Source: Syntrophaceae bacterium UBA5764 (GTDB taxonomy: Bacteria > Desulfobacterota > Syntrophia > Syntrophales > Smithellaceae). Taken from it: a stretch of DNA of 16,988 nt. The position numbers and the translations under genes are program-made. The stretch lies in the NCBI GenBank assembly GCA_002418825.1, contig DIEW01000002.1, positions 4,547 through 21,534 of the forward strand. The letters run 5' to 3'. Below the pieces are notes generated by a model that ran no database searches, was not told where the DNA came from, and saw only the letters and a program-made list of their open reading frames with translations. The number at the start of each line of letters is the position of its first letter. The stretch's first letter is position 1. Shown here piece by piece: positions 7,990 to 13,927 of the stretch.

Positions 7990-8303
7990 GCTCTCCTATT
8001 ACATTTTTACAACTTAATCAAGTATGAAGAAAACAGAGCGAGGCAATTATAACTGAGGAAAAAGCCTTGACACAGCGAGTCCTTTCCGCTAAATTTTTAC
8101 AACAGTTACGGTAGATAATGGTTGCTTTGTTTTTTTATGCTTTTATTTTCTTGGGAAAATGATTTTCGACACACCATAATACTTGCAGACTAAAAACCAC
8201 CTGCCCCATAATAAAACAAAGCTTTTTTCTGCCCGGAAAATATAGTGAAGCGCTGAAACGCTAATTCTTAATCAAGAAGAATCAAATTCTAAAAATATCA
8301 ACC
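7990..8303. other. Divergent intergenic region before the PilZ gene
   Basis: This AT-rich non-coding stretch separates the minus-strand 56-aa/tatD operon from the plus-strand PilZ gene. It holds a plus-strand promoter candidate (8067-8095), an exact 11-bp direct repeat ATTTTTACAAC (8003-8013 and 8093-8103, 90 bp apart) and a possible 14-codon hydrophobic reading frame (8118-8162). I see no tRNA, terminator or recognisable riboswitch. Confidence 0.6.
8067..8095 (+). promoter_or_regulatory. Sigma-70-type promoter toward the PilZ gene
   Basis: A perfect TTGACA (8067-8072), a 17-nt spacer and TAAATT (8090-8095, 4/6 match) face the PilZ gene. The leader would be about 200 nt. Confidence 0.5.
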
Positions 8304-8876
8304 ATGCGCTTTAATATTAAACCACAACAGGAAATATATTTACACCCGGGAGAAAGGTTTATAATTCGCTGCCGTTTCCAACAGATTTTACCGCACAGTC
8401 ATTTCGCCGTTGAACAAATTGAACCATTGATTGATGAACAGTCTTTGAATGAAAATGTTCTTGTAACATACAGTGCCGATAATACAAAACCACACCGGCG
8501 TTATAGTTTTGAAGCAAAAATTAAGGGGCTCACCACCGAGGGAAGCATTATTCTGCAAAAATTAAAAAATCCTAAGCCCCACGAACTGAGAAACAAGCCG
8601 AGAATCGACAAAAATACTTTACCGCATATCCGCGTCAAGTGCCAGAAAAAAGAAAGTCAGGTTATAGACATTTCTAGCAACGGCGCACATATAATTCTTT
8701 ACGAATCCGACATAGAATTAAAAATAGGAACAAAGGTTAATTTGAAACTTATTTTCGACAGCGGGGATATGGAAATTGAGGGCAAAATAATCCGCAAGTG
8801 GGACGATGAGTTTCAACGCGTACATTTAGCCATTTTTTTCGAGGAAAACGACCGCATTGGCAAATTCATTTACTAA
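8304..8876 (+). CDS. PilZ-domain protein, c-di-GMP receptor
   Basis: A 190-aa cytoplasmic protein. The C-terminal half is a PilZ domain with both c-di-GMP-binding motifs intact: RxxxR (R96-NKP-R100) and DxSxxG (D122-I-S-S-N-G127). The usual beta-barrel strands follow (KVNLKLIFDSGDMEIEGKII...). The N-terminal 90 residues resemble the YcgR/flagellar-brake-type N-domain (LHPGERFIIRCRF...). Binding of c-di-GMP is expected from the motifs. The output could be motility, pilus or polysaccharide control. No Shine-Dalgarno sequence is visible before the ATG and no other start is available. It is transcribed alone and converges on the 57-aa zinc-ribbon-like gene. The pilus operon with a c-di-GMP-type riboswitch lies about 4.5 kb away. 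Confidence 0.88.
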   Translation: MRFNIKPQQEIYLHPGERFIIRCRFQQILPHSHFAVEQIEPLIDEQSLNENVLVTYSADNTKPHRRYSFEAKIKGLTTEGSIILQKLKNPKPHELRNKPRIDKNTLPHIRVKCQKKESQVIDISSNGAHIILYESDIELKIGTKVNLKLIFDSGDMEIEGKIIRKWDDEFQRVHLAIFFEENDRIGKFIY

Positions 8877-8907
8877 AGAATGACCAAGGCAATATATAAT
8901 ATTTTTT

Positions 8908-9081
8908 TTACGCCTGCTGATCTTTTTTTACGGCTTCTTCAATATCATTGTCTTTAATAGACAAATCCCGGGAATAATCAGGGCAACGCACCTGGCCTTG
9001 AGAATCGGTAGGAACACTGAACCTTTTCTGACAGCCCACACGCCAGGCACAAATCGCGCAATATTTTTTTTCCGAACCCAT
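8908..9081 (-). CDS. Small four-cysteine (zinc- or cluster-binding) protein
   Basis: A 57-aa protein starting MGSEKKYCAICAWRVGCQ. It has C8, C11 and C17 (CxxC-x5-C), then C33 in VRCPDYSRDLSI, and an acidic/basic tail. The four cysteines suggest a zinc ribbon or, less likely, an iron-sulfur site. I recall similar short C-x2-C-W-R...CPDYSRD proteins in deltaproteobacteria, without a known function. The frame is supported by an AGGAAG Shine-Dalgarno 6-7 nt before the ATG and by its own promoter at 9112-9138. The other reading frame across this region (8928-9113) lacks these supports. It converges on the PilZ gene, whose stop is 31 nt away. Confidence 0.75.
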   Translation of the reverse strand: MGSEKKYCAICAWRVGCQKRFSVPTDSQGQVRCPDYSRDLSIKDNDIEEAVKKDQQA

Positions 9082-9111
9082 AAATACTTCCTATGTTTAT
9101 TGTGGAAAAAC

Positions 9112-9138
9112 ATTATAAATATATCAGCGCCATGTCAA
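9112..9138 (-). promoter_or_regulatory. Promoter of the 57-aa four-cysteine gene
   Basis: On the minus strand a perfect TTGACA (9133-9138) and a perfect TATAAT (9112-9117) are separated by 15 nt. A second reading, TTGACA with a 17-nt spacer and TAATGT, is also possible. The start codon follows about 30 nt downstream. Confidence 0.6.
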
Positions 9139-9158
9139 GAGGTTTCTGAAATATTTGT

Positions 9159-9187
9159 TTGACATTATTAAAGGTCTTTTCTATATC
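9159..9187 (+). promoter_or_regulatory. Promoter of the secreted coiled-coil gene
   Basis: A perfect TTGACA (9159-9164), a 17-nt spacer and TATATC (9182-9187) lie 30 nt before the ATG at 9218. Because the promoter overlaps an upstream in-frame ATG at 9155, that ATG cannot be the start for this transcript. Confidence 0.65.
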
Positions 9188-9217
9188 TTACCAAACATTT
9201 TTTTATGGATGCCAGCG

Positions 9218-9754
9218 ATGAAAAAAACAATTCCGACGACATTAATTGTGATTTCTTTTCTCGTATTTCCGCTTATCGGTAACGCTTCCTACACCATTCA
9301 TTTGAAAGACGGCGGAAAGTTTGTCACCTCCAAATACTGGGAAGAAAACGGTCAAATTAAATTTCTTGTCAGCGGCGGCACTATAGGCGTAGACAAGGAC
9401 ACAGTGGAAAAAATCGAAAAATCCAAGATTAATGTGGATGAATATGAAGTTGTTCACTCCCCAACAGCCGGCACCGGAAACAAATCAGTACCAGAAAAAG
9501 AAATAAAAATTATACCTCCTGCCTCGGCGGGAGAAAAAACGGTTGATCTAAAAGAGTACCGGGCTAAAATGAAAGAGCTACGAGGGAAGCTCAACGAATC
9601 ACTGAAAAAAATAAGAGAAGCACCAGACAAAGAGGCAAAGGAAAAGGCCTACGAAGAGATGAGGTCAATTTCAAACGACATCTACGCCCTGATAGACGAA
9701 GTAAAGAAAAAAACCAACGGAAAGACGCCGGAAAACTGGTGGCACCAGGAATAA
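9218..9754 (+). CDS. Exported protein with C-terminal coiled coil, unknown function
   Basis: 178 aa. Residues 1-24 form a signal peptide (MKKTIPTTLIVISFLVFPLIGNAS, in two parts: basic KK, then a hydrophobic core, cleavage near NAS-YT). A small beta domain follows (YTIHLKDGGKFVTSKYWEE, then IKFLVSGGTIGVDKDTVEKIE), a pattern I have seen in deltaproteobacterial exported proteins. A Pro/Lys-rich linker is next, and from about residue 110 a strongly charged helix likely to form a coiled coil (YRAKMKELRGKLNESLKKIRE and on). The protein is probably periplasmic. The start at 9218 rather than 9155 is fixed by the promoter at 9159-9187 and by the signal peptide. The gene ends 10 nt from the end of pilX, tail to tail. 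Function unknown. Confidence 0.8.
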   Translation: MKKTIPTTLIVISFLVFPLIGNASYTIHLKDGGKFVTSKYWEENGQIKFLVSGGTIGVDKDTVEKIEKSKINVDEYEVVHSPTAGTGNKSVPEKEIKIIPPASAGEKTVDLKEYRAKMKELRGKLNESLKKIREAPDKEAKEKAYEEMRSISNDIYALIDEVKKKTNGKTPENWWHQE

Positions 9755-9764
9755 TTCCGCCCAG

Positions 9765-10934
9765 CTATATCATCCCCGCTTCCTTCCAACTCAATTTCAT
9801 CAATTTTCTGTTTTTCGTCGCGTCTTCTATGGCCGAACTGCAGTAATAAATGCCGGGGTTACCGGTTATGGTAATTTCAACGTCGGCGTCAACGTGATTC
9901 CCGGCAATCAAAGCGCCGTTTATTGTTCCGCCACCGGTAAACCTCACAGAATCGGTAACAATTACTATACCATCCCAGATGAATCCGCCAGCCAGCTCCA
10001 AATCACCCTCAACCAGCAAAATACCGGACCCGGTTACTTGAGCGGTAATCTTCAAATCATTTCCGTGCATGTTAAAGTAAAAAACTTCATTAGACGGTAG
10101 ATTCCATGATGTCATAGTTACATCATAGGTGTAGTCATATTTATGATCGGAAAAAGCGAGGTATTTAAATTTATCGATCATCGTCTCGATGTCCATATCC
10201 GTTCCGTCATATCGTATCGGAGGGTCCTCCCCTTCCACATAAGCGCTACCTTGCGTAGTAATTTGTATATCCTCTGATGGCGCCACTATCGCCGGTAAGC
10301 TTCCTTCCCCGCAAGCATCGCTTCCCGAGACAGTGGCGTTTCCCTTTATCTCTGTGTTTGCTTCAACATACACAGCACTTTGGATATTGGGAAGCGGCAC
10401 ACGACAAATTTCCATTACAATTGTTTTCTGGGAAGCGCCCGATCTGCCGAGACTTGTTACCTCATAAATATTTTCTCCTACAACAGTATTTTTTTCATCT
10501 ATACCGTCGCCATCCGAATCCCCATAATACAAAATTTCACCTGCGGCATTAGTCGCGTGTTTAATACGAACAGTATAGTCCAGAGCGGCCTGAATGCTGC
10601 TTACTCTGTTGGCGCCGTTATAATTAAAAAAAGTAGTGACGTTGTCTGTTGTCCCAATATAGTACTGCCAGTCTGCGCTTGTAGGTGAATCATCTGTAAT
10701 TTTAATGGCTTCCGCAGCATTGTTCCAGAGGCGGGTACGGGCTTCCTCGATTCCCGCTTCGGCAACATAAAACGCCGCTTCGCCTGTTTTATAATTTGAT
10801 GTGATTTTCAAATCGGTCGTTGTTGCCAGAAAAGCTGTGAGACTAAGTAATGTCAACGCTAAAAGAACCAACAATCCGATAAGAAGGACCACGCCTTTTT
10901 CGTCTTGGAAAAACATTCTCTTATTTGCCAACAT
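9765..10934 (-). CDS. pilX: PilX-type minor pilin with long beta-rich C-terminal domain
   Basis: 389 aa. The N-terminus is a PilX-like class III/IV pilin signal: a 14-residue leader ending ...DEKG, then VVLLIGLLVLLALTLLSLTAF. As in other PilX proteins, the +5 Glu of classical pilins is absent. The segment TGEAAFYVAEAGIEEAR (about 50-66) is the usual PilX helix. The remaining 300 residues are unusually long: from about residue 190 they are glycine/valine-rich and strand-like (GNATVSGSDACGEG..., then GILLVEGDLELAGGF..., IVIVTDSVRFTGGGTINGALI), probably a beta-solenoid. A DSDGDG acidic loop sits at 139-144. The start at 10934 is chosen for the strong GAGGAGGTGG just upstream; the frame open from TTG 10949 overlaps that site. 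It is the last gene of the pilD-fimT-pilV-pilW-pilX operon. No pilY1 follows. Confidence 0.85.
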   Translation of the reverse strand: MLANKRMFFQDEKGVVLLIGLLVLLALTLLSLTAFLATTTDLKITSNYKTGEAAFYVAEAGIEEARTRLWNNAAEAIKITDDSPTSADWQYYIGTTDNVTTFFNYNGANRVSSIQAALDYTVRIKHATNAAGEILYYGDSDGDGIDEKNTVVGENIYEVTSLGRSGASQKTIVMEICRVPLPNIQSAVYVEANTEIKGNATVSGSDACGEGSLPAIVAPSEDIQITTQGSAYVEGEDPPIRYDGTDMDIETMIDKFKYLAFSDHKYDYTYDVTMTSWNLPSNEVFYFNMHGNDLKITAQVTGSGILLVEGDLELAGGFIWDGIVIVTDSVRFTGGGTINGALIAGNHVDADVEITITGNPGIYYCSSAIEDATKNRKLMKLSWKEAGMI

Positions 10935-10949
10935 TGCCCACCTCCTCAA

Positions 10950-11552
10950 TCAATATTGCAAATATGCAAGGTTTCTCGCATAGACATCGGCACGTAAAGT
11001 ATACGCTGGGTATTGACCATTCACCGGAGCCGATGTCCTGCCGGTAATAGTCAACCTTACCCCCCTGATATCATCAGTTGTCGTTGTTCCGGAGCCGTTT
11101 TCATCCAAATATTGGAATGTGAATGCAGTTATGTTTTCCGCAAAAGGCTGCGCCCCGCCGCCAGTATTTCTGTTAATCCTTTTCCCCCCGGCATCATACG
11201 TATAAATAATATTTTCATGAGCATCGGTTACATCACCGTCTTCATTCAAATCAGCCATAATCTGAAGCTGTGAGGAGCTGTACGGAATCCCGTTCGACTT
11301 TGCGTACCCCGCCATCATTACTTCACGGCTCAGCATATCCATTGCCGCTCTGACATTTTGCTGCATCTCCACAATTTTGTCCTGTTTGCTCATTGTTCTT
11401 TCTTGTCCGAGAAATATGCTATAGGCTGCACCGATAATAATAAGTCCGGCGACCATGGCTACAATCAGTTCAACCAGAGAAAAACCACCGGCGCCGCCAA
11501 AAATCCTTAACTCAGTCAAGGAATATTTTTCTTTGCAGTAATATTCGTTCAT
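10950..11552 (-). CDS. pilW: PilW-type minor pilin
   Basis: 200 aa. A long 23-residue leader ends in GG, then FSLVELIVAMVAGLIIIGAAYSIF, with cleavage between G23 and F24 and Glu at +5 (E28) as in type IV prepilins processed by PilD. Then comes the PilW-like helix with QNVRAAMDMLSREVMMAGY. Residues 101-113 (DLNEDGDVTDAHE) form an Asp-rich, calcium-loop-like insertion. The protein is expected in the pilus-priming tip complex with FimT, PilV and PilX. Start ATG 11552 with GGGATGG a few bases upstream. The stop overlaps the leader region of pilX (pilX Shine-Dalgarno begins directly after the TGA). Confidence 0.88.
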   Translation of the reverse strand: MNEYYCKEKYSLTELRIFGGAGGFSLVELIVAMVAGLIIIGAAYSIFLGQERTMSKQDKIVEMQQNVRAAMDMLSREVMMAGYAKSNGIPYSSSQLQIMADLNEDGDVTDAHENIIYTYDAGGKRINRNTGGGAQPFAENITAFTFQYLDENGSGTTTTDDIRGVRLTITGRTSAPVNGQYPAYTLRADVYARNLAYLQY

Positions 11553-11579
11553 AAATCCATCCCATCAATCGAAAATACG

Positions 11580-11975
11580 CTAGCTCACAAGCGTGCTTAA
11601 TGAAACAGACTTGCTTTTCCCCATAAACGACCACGTTACAGTTACGGTGATGGTTTTCATGCCAGTTGTTGGAGAATCCTCTGTTATATCCCACGCCCTC
11701 GTATAAACAATAGAATCCATAGTCACAGAATCCGATCCGTCAGCGACACTTCCGTCGGTTTTTAATGATTCCATTTTGTCTTTGGCCAAAGTTGTTGCCG
11801 TTGTTCTCATTTTATTCAGAGCGTTTTCTTTAACAAGCATGCTTGTCGTGGACATTATAGCAAACAATGCCGTGGTCAGGATCAACAACGCGATAAGAAC
11901 CTCCGCCAAAGTGAATCCCTGAGGAATACGGAAAAATTTAACCACGGTTTTTTTAAAATCAAATTTTGGTTTCAT
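11580..11975 (-). CDS. pilV: PilV-type minor pilin
   Basis: 131 aa. A 20-residue basic leader ends PQG, then FTLAEVLIALLILTTALFAIMSTT with Glu at +5 (E25): a classical prepilin signal. The helix region continues NKMRTTATTLAKDKMESLK, typical of PilV/GspI proteins, in which a small C-terminal beta domain follows (VTVTWSFMGKSKSVSLSTLVS). It should join the minor-pilin priming complex for type IV pili, although a type II secretion pseudopilin of GspI kind would look similar. GGGAAGG lies 4 nt before the ATG. Flanked by fimT (28 nt) and pilW (27 nt). Confidence 0.87.
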   Translation of the reverse strand: MKPKFDFKKTVVKFFRIPQGFTLAEVLIALLILTTALFAIMSTTSMLVKENALNKMRTTATTLAKDKMESLKTDGSVADGSDSVTMDSIVYTRAWDITEDSPTTGMKTITVTVTWSFMGKSKSVSLSTLVS

Positions 11976-12003
11976 GGCGCCTTCCCAAGTTTATCCTGCT
12001 TAC

Positions 12004-12471
12004 TTAATCCTTCTTAACGCGCCCCGTAATGCTGACGGTTAAGGTCTTTGAACCTGCAGGATTGGTTAATGTAATAGTTGTACCCTCAGAAGCCGTACCC
12101 CTGGGTTTAAAATAAATAGGCGTATTTGTAACACTCAAAGACACATCATGATAATTTGTTTGAATATTTTTCGTTACCGTTGCCTCACCTGCATCAGCAA
12201 CATGGTCATTGTCTTTATCATCTAATGTTGTATAGCTATTACCCTCAAAGGTAATCTTAAAATCATTATTCTTGGATACGGCCTGCATTCTGGCCAACAT
12301 AAGATCAGACATAACTTGCCGCGCCGCTCCGTTTAACCTTCTCTGAATCATGTATTTGCGCAGATTAGGTGCCGCAATAGCGGCCATGACAGCTATAATG
12401 ACGATGACAACCACAATCTCTATTATGGTAAAACCGGAAGGTTTCTTCTGCGTTTTCGTTCTTAAAAACAT
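12004..12471 (-). CDS. fimT: FimT/GspH-type minor pilin
   Basis: 155 aa. A 13-residue leader (…KKPSG) precedes FTIIEIVVVIVIIAVMAAIA with Glu at +5 (E18), then the GspH/FimT helix (RRLNGAARQVMSDLMLARMQAVSKNND). The C-terminal beta domain contains residues 85-96, DKDNDHVADAGE, which match the EF-hand calcium loop pattern (Asp at 1, 3, 5 and 9, Glu at 12). Start: ATG 12471, with AAGG 8 nt upstream inside the end of pilD. The frame also opens at TTG 12486, overlapping the pilD stop, but that codon sits on the Shine-Dalgarno sequence. FimT-type proteins work in pilus assembly and, in some bacteria, DNA uptake. Confidence 0.87.
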   Translation of the reverse strand: MFLRTKTQKKPSGFTIIEIVVVIVIIAVMAAIAAPNLRKYMIQRRLNGAARQVMSDLMLARMQAVSKNNDFKITFEGNSYTTLDDKDNDHVADAGEATVTKNIQTNYHDVSLSVTNTPIYFKPRGTASEGTTITLTNPAGSKTLTVSITGRVKKD

Positions 12472-12482
12472 CGTACTTACCT

Positions 12483-13247
12483 TCAATAACGGTAAAATAA
12501 AAGATTGACGAACAAATCACCCCAGAACGCATAAGCCACAGCCGCTGCCGCCAAAAAAGGGCCAAAAGGAACGGCATATTTTAAATCTTGCTTTTTAATA
12601 ATCATTACCGTGATGCCCACAATAGCACCGGCGAAAGAGCTGAACAACAAAATAAATATAAGAGATTTCCAGCCAAAAAAACCGCCAATCATACCCAGAA
12701 GTTTAATGTCTCCCCCGCCCATTCCTTCACGCTTGGTGATTGCTTCATAAACAAAAGCGATAAGAAACAGCACGCCACCGCCGACTAATAAACCGATGAG
12801 CGTTTCCTGCCAGGGAACTTTCATGATAAAAATGCCCGCCAGCAAAAAAATTGGAATCCCCGGCAAGGTCAGAACATCGGGAATAATCTGATGGTCCAGA
12901 TCGATAAACGTAATTACAATCAGTACAGCCGTAAAAGCAAAAACCGCCAAAAACTGCAGGCTCACACCAAATTTTAAGAACAACAGCAGAAAAAACACTC
13001 CCGTGATTAATTCCACCAGGGGATAACGCCAAGAGATTTTTCCACCACAATCCCGGCACTTACCTTTCAGGATGAGAAAACTGATTATTGGTATATTATC
13101 ATAAAAACGGATAAGGTTTTTACAATGGGGGCAACGGGAAAGAGGTTTAATAATCGACTCTTTAGCTGGCAAGCGATAAATGCAAACATTAAGAAAGCTG
13201 CCTATGGCCGCGCCGAAAATAAAAGCAAAAACATTCCAAAAGATCAT
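12483..13247 (-). CDS. pilD: Prepilin peptidase / N-methyltransferase PilD
   Basis: An inner-membrane aspartyl protease that cuts prepilin leaders and methylates the new N-terminus. The 254-aa protein has all hallmarks: GSFLNVCIYRLP near residue 16, the zinc/methylase cysteines C39, C42, C64 and C67 (RCPHC and KCRDCGG), the catalytic FIDLDHQIIPD (D116/D118) and GMGGGDIKLLG (D180), and about eight hydrophobic segments. Start: a longer frame from ATG 13268 exists, but AGGAATTGACG precedes the ATG at 13247, which gives the family-typical beginning MIFWNVFAFIFGAAIGSF. It is the first gene after a GEMM-I riboswitch, and its Shine-Dalgarno sequence could be controlled by it. The frame runs up to the fimT start. 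Its clients are probably the four minor pilins downstream. Confidence 0.95.
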   Translation of the reverse strand: MIFWNVFAFIFGAAIGSFLNVCIYRLPAKESIIKPLSRCPHCKNLIRFYDNIPIISFLILKGKCRDCGGKISWRYPLVELITGVFFLLLFLKFGVSLQFLAVFAFTAVLIVITFIDLDHQIIPDVLTLPGIPIFLLAGIFIMKVPWQETLIGLLVGGGVLFLIAFVYEAITKREGMGGGDIKLLGMIGGFFGWKSLIFILLFSSFAGAIVGITVMIIKKQDLKYAVPFGPFLAAAAVAYAFWGDLFVNLLFYRY

Positions 13248-13307
13248 CGTCAATTCCTGCCATTTCATATTTTCAGGGATAGAACAGAAGAGAAGTGTAC
13301 TTCACAG
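13248..13307 (-). promoter_or_regulatory. Expression platform of the pilD riboswitch
   Basis: The RNA between aptamer and pilD contains CUGUUCUAUCCC (13276-13287), which can form a 12-bp helix (9 Watson-Crick, 3 G-U) with GGGAUAGGGCGG (13325-13336) inside the aptamer. The next bases, CCUG (13274-13277), can pair with CAGG (13256-13259) of the pilD Shine-Dalgarno. The two helices share bases 13276-13277 and so compete. No U-tract terminator is seen, so control is probably translational. A small GAAG/CUUC hairpin (13292-13303) lies between. Confidence 0.5.
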
Positions 13308-13403
13308 CGCCATCGGCAGTTCTGCCGCCCTATCCCACATCTACAAGACTTAGGCCAGTAACTTTGCGCCCCGATCTTTCAAACGGTTTGCCTCTTTTCG
13401 ATA
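13308..13403 (-). promoter_or_regulatory. GEMM-I (cyclic di-GMP class I) riboswitch aptamer
   Basis: The minus-strand RNA carries the conserved GEMM-I blocks in order and at normal distances: GGCAAACC (13385-13392), a GAAA tetraloop hairpin (CCGUUU-GAAA-GAUCGG), GGGGCGCAAAG, GGCCUAA, a GGCA-GAAC-UGCC hairpin and CCGAUGG. A closing helix UAUCG (13399-13403) with CGAUG (13311-13315) is possible. These blocks follow the c-di-GMP-type consensus (for example Vc2 of Vibrio cholerae) more closely than the cGAMP-type variants known from Geobacter, but the ligand should be tested. It lies between a promoter and pilD. Confidence 0.93.
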
Positions 13404-13413
13404 TCTTGTTATT

Positions 13414-13441
13414 ATTCTACAACATTTATCGCCAAAGTCAA
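13414..13441 (-). promoter_or_regulatory. Promoter of the riboswitch-pilD-pilX operon
   Basis: On the minus strand TTGACT (13436-13441), a 16-nt spacer and TAGAAT (13414-13419) lie just before the aptamer. Transcription would start near 13407, a few bases before its first helix. Each hexamer matches consensus at 5/6. Confidence 0.75.
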
Positions 13442-13471
13442 GAATGCGATTTGGTCAGAAAATTGATTGCT

Positions 13472-13927
13472 TCAGCCGTCTTTCCTTGTCCAGTCATAAG
13501 GAACTTCACCACCGTGCGCGGGCAGGCGGAACTCATCAGGTGTTTCATAGTTGTACATTTCTGTTGGCACATTGACGACTATCGCTTCTTCTTCAGAAAT
13601 ACATTTAAACCCGTGACACACCAGCGGCGGAATATGCACTAAAACGGGATTATGATTGCCGGCAAATATTTCATTTACTTCGCCAAAAGTGGGCGATTGT
13701 TCGCGGCCGTCATATAGCACTATTTTCATCATTCCTCTGACCACAGCCATGTTATCGGCTTGTTTTTTATGATAATGCCAGCCTTTCACTACGCCGGGGT
13801 AAGCCGTCGTCATGTAAACTTGGCCAAACTTTTCGAAGGCCTTGTCATCGGCACGTAATATTTCCATCAACCTACCCCGTTCGTCAGGTATTACTTTAAT
13901 TTTTTTTACTAACACACCGTCAATCAT
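13472..13927 (-). CDS. RmlC-like sugar epimerase (cupin), dTDP-4-dehydrorhamnose 3,5-epimerase family
   Basis: 151 aa, a cupin of the RmlC/RfbC superfamily, shorter than classical RmlC (about 180 aa). Visible motifs: IPDERGRLMEILR at the N-terminus, VVKGWHYHKKQADNMAVVRG with the likely catalytic His, MKIVLYDGR, VHIPPLVCHGF and the C-terminal DEFRLPAH. These enzymes epimerise or isomerise 4-keto sugars bound to dTDP. Exact activity (3,5-epimerase, 3-epimerase or 3,4-ketoisomerase) cannot be settled from the sequence. It overlaps the thymidylyltransferase gene by 4 nt and is surely co-translated with it. Its stop lies about 30 nt before the pilD promoter, with no visible terminator, so read-through into the riboswitch is possible. 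Confidence 0.85.
   Translation of the reverse strand: MIDGVLVKKIKVIPDERGRLMEILRADDKAFEKFGQVYMTTAYPGVVKGWHYHKKQADNMAVVRGMMKIVLYDGREQSPTFGEVNEIFAGNHNPVLVHIPPLVCHGFKCISEEEAIVVNVPTEMYNYETPDEFRLPAHGGEVPYDWTRKDG

Noticed and set aside
8928..9113. A 61-codon minus-strand reading frame over the four-cysteine gene
   Set aside because: It has no Shine-Dalgarno sequence, its start lies within the -10 region of the promoter, and its product looks random, while the overlapping 57-aa frame has motif, ribosome site and promoter support.
9155..9217. Longer start (ATG 9155) for the secreted coiled-coil protein
   Set aside because: The TTGACA/TATATC promoter at 9159-9187 lies inside this extension, and the signal peptide begins at 9218.
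9736..9764. Bidirectional terminator between the coiled-coil gene and pilX
   Set aside because: Small inverted repeats exist (CTGGT/ACCAG, GGAATAATTCC), but there is no T-tract on either strand.
13308..13403. cGAMP-specific (GEMM-Ib) assignment of the riboswitch
   Set aside because: The conserved blocks match the c-di-GMP consensus better than the Geobacter cGAMP RNA I remember. The bases just before GGCAAACC (GA) align ambiguously with the discriminating position, so this is set aside, not excluded.
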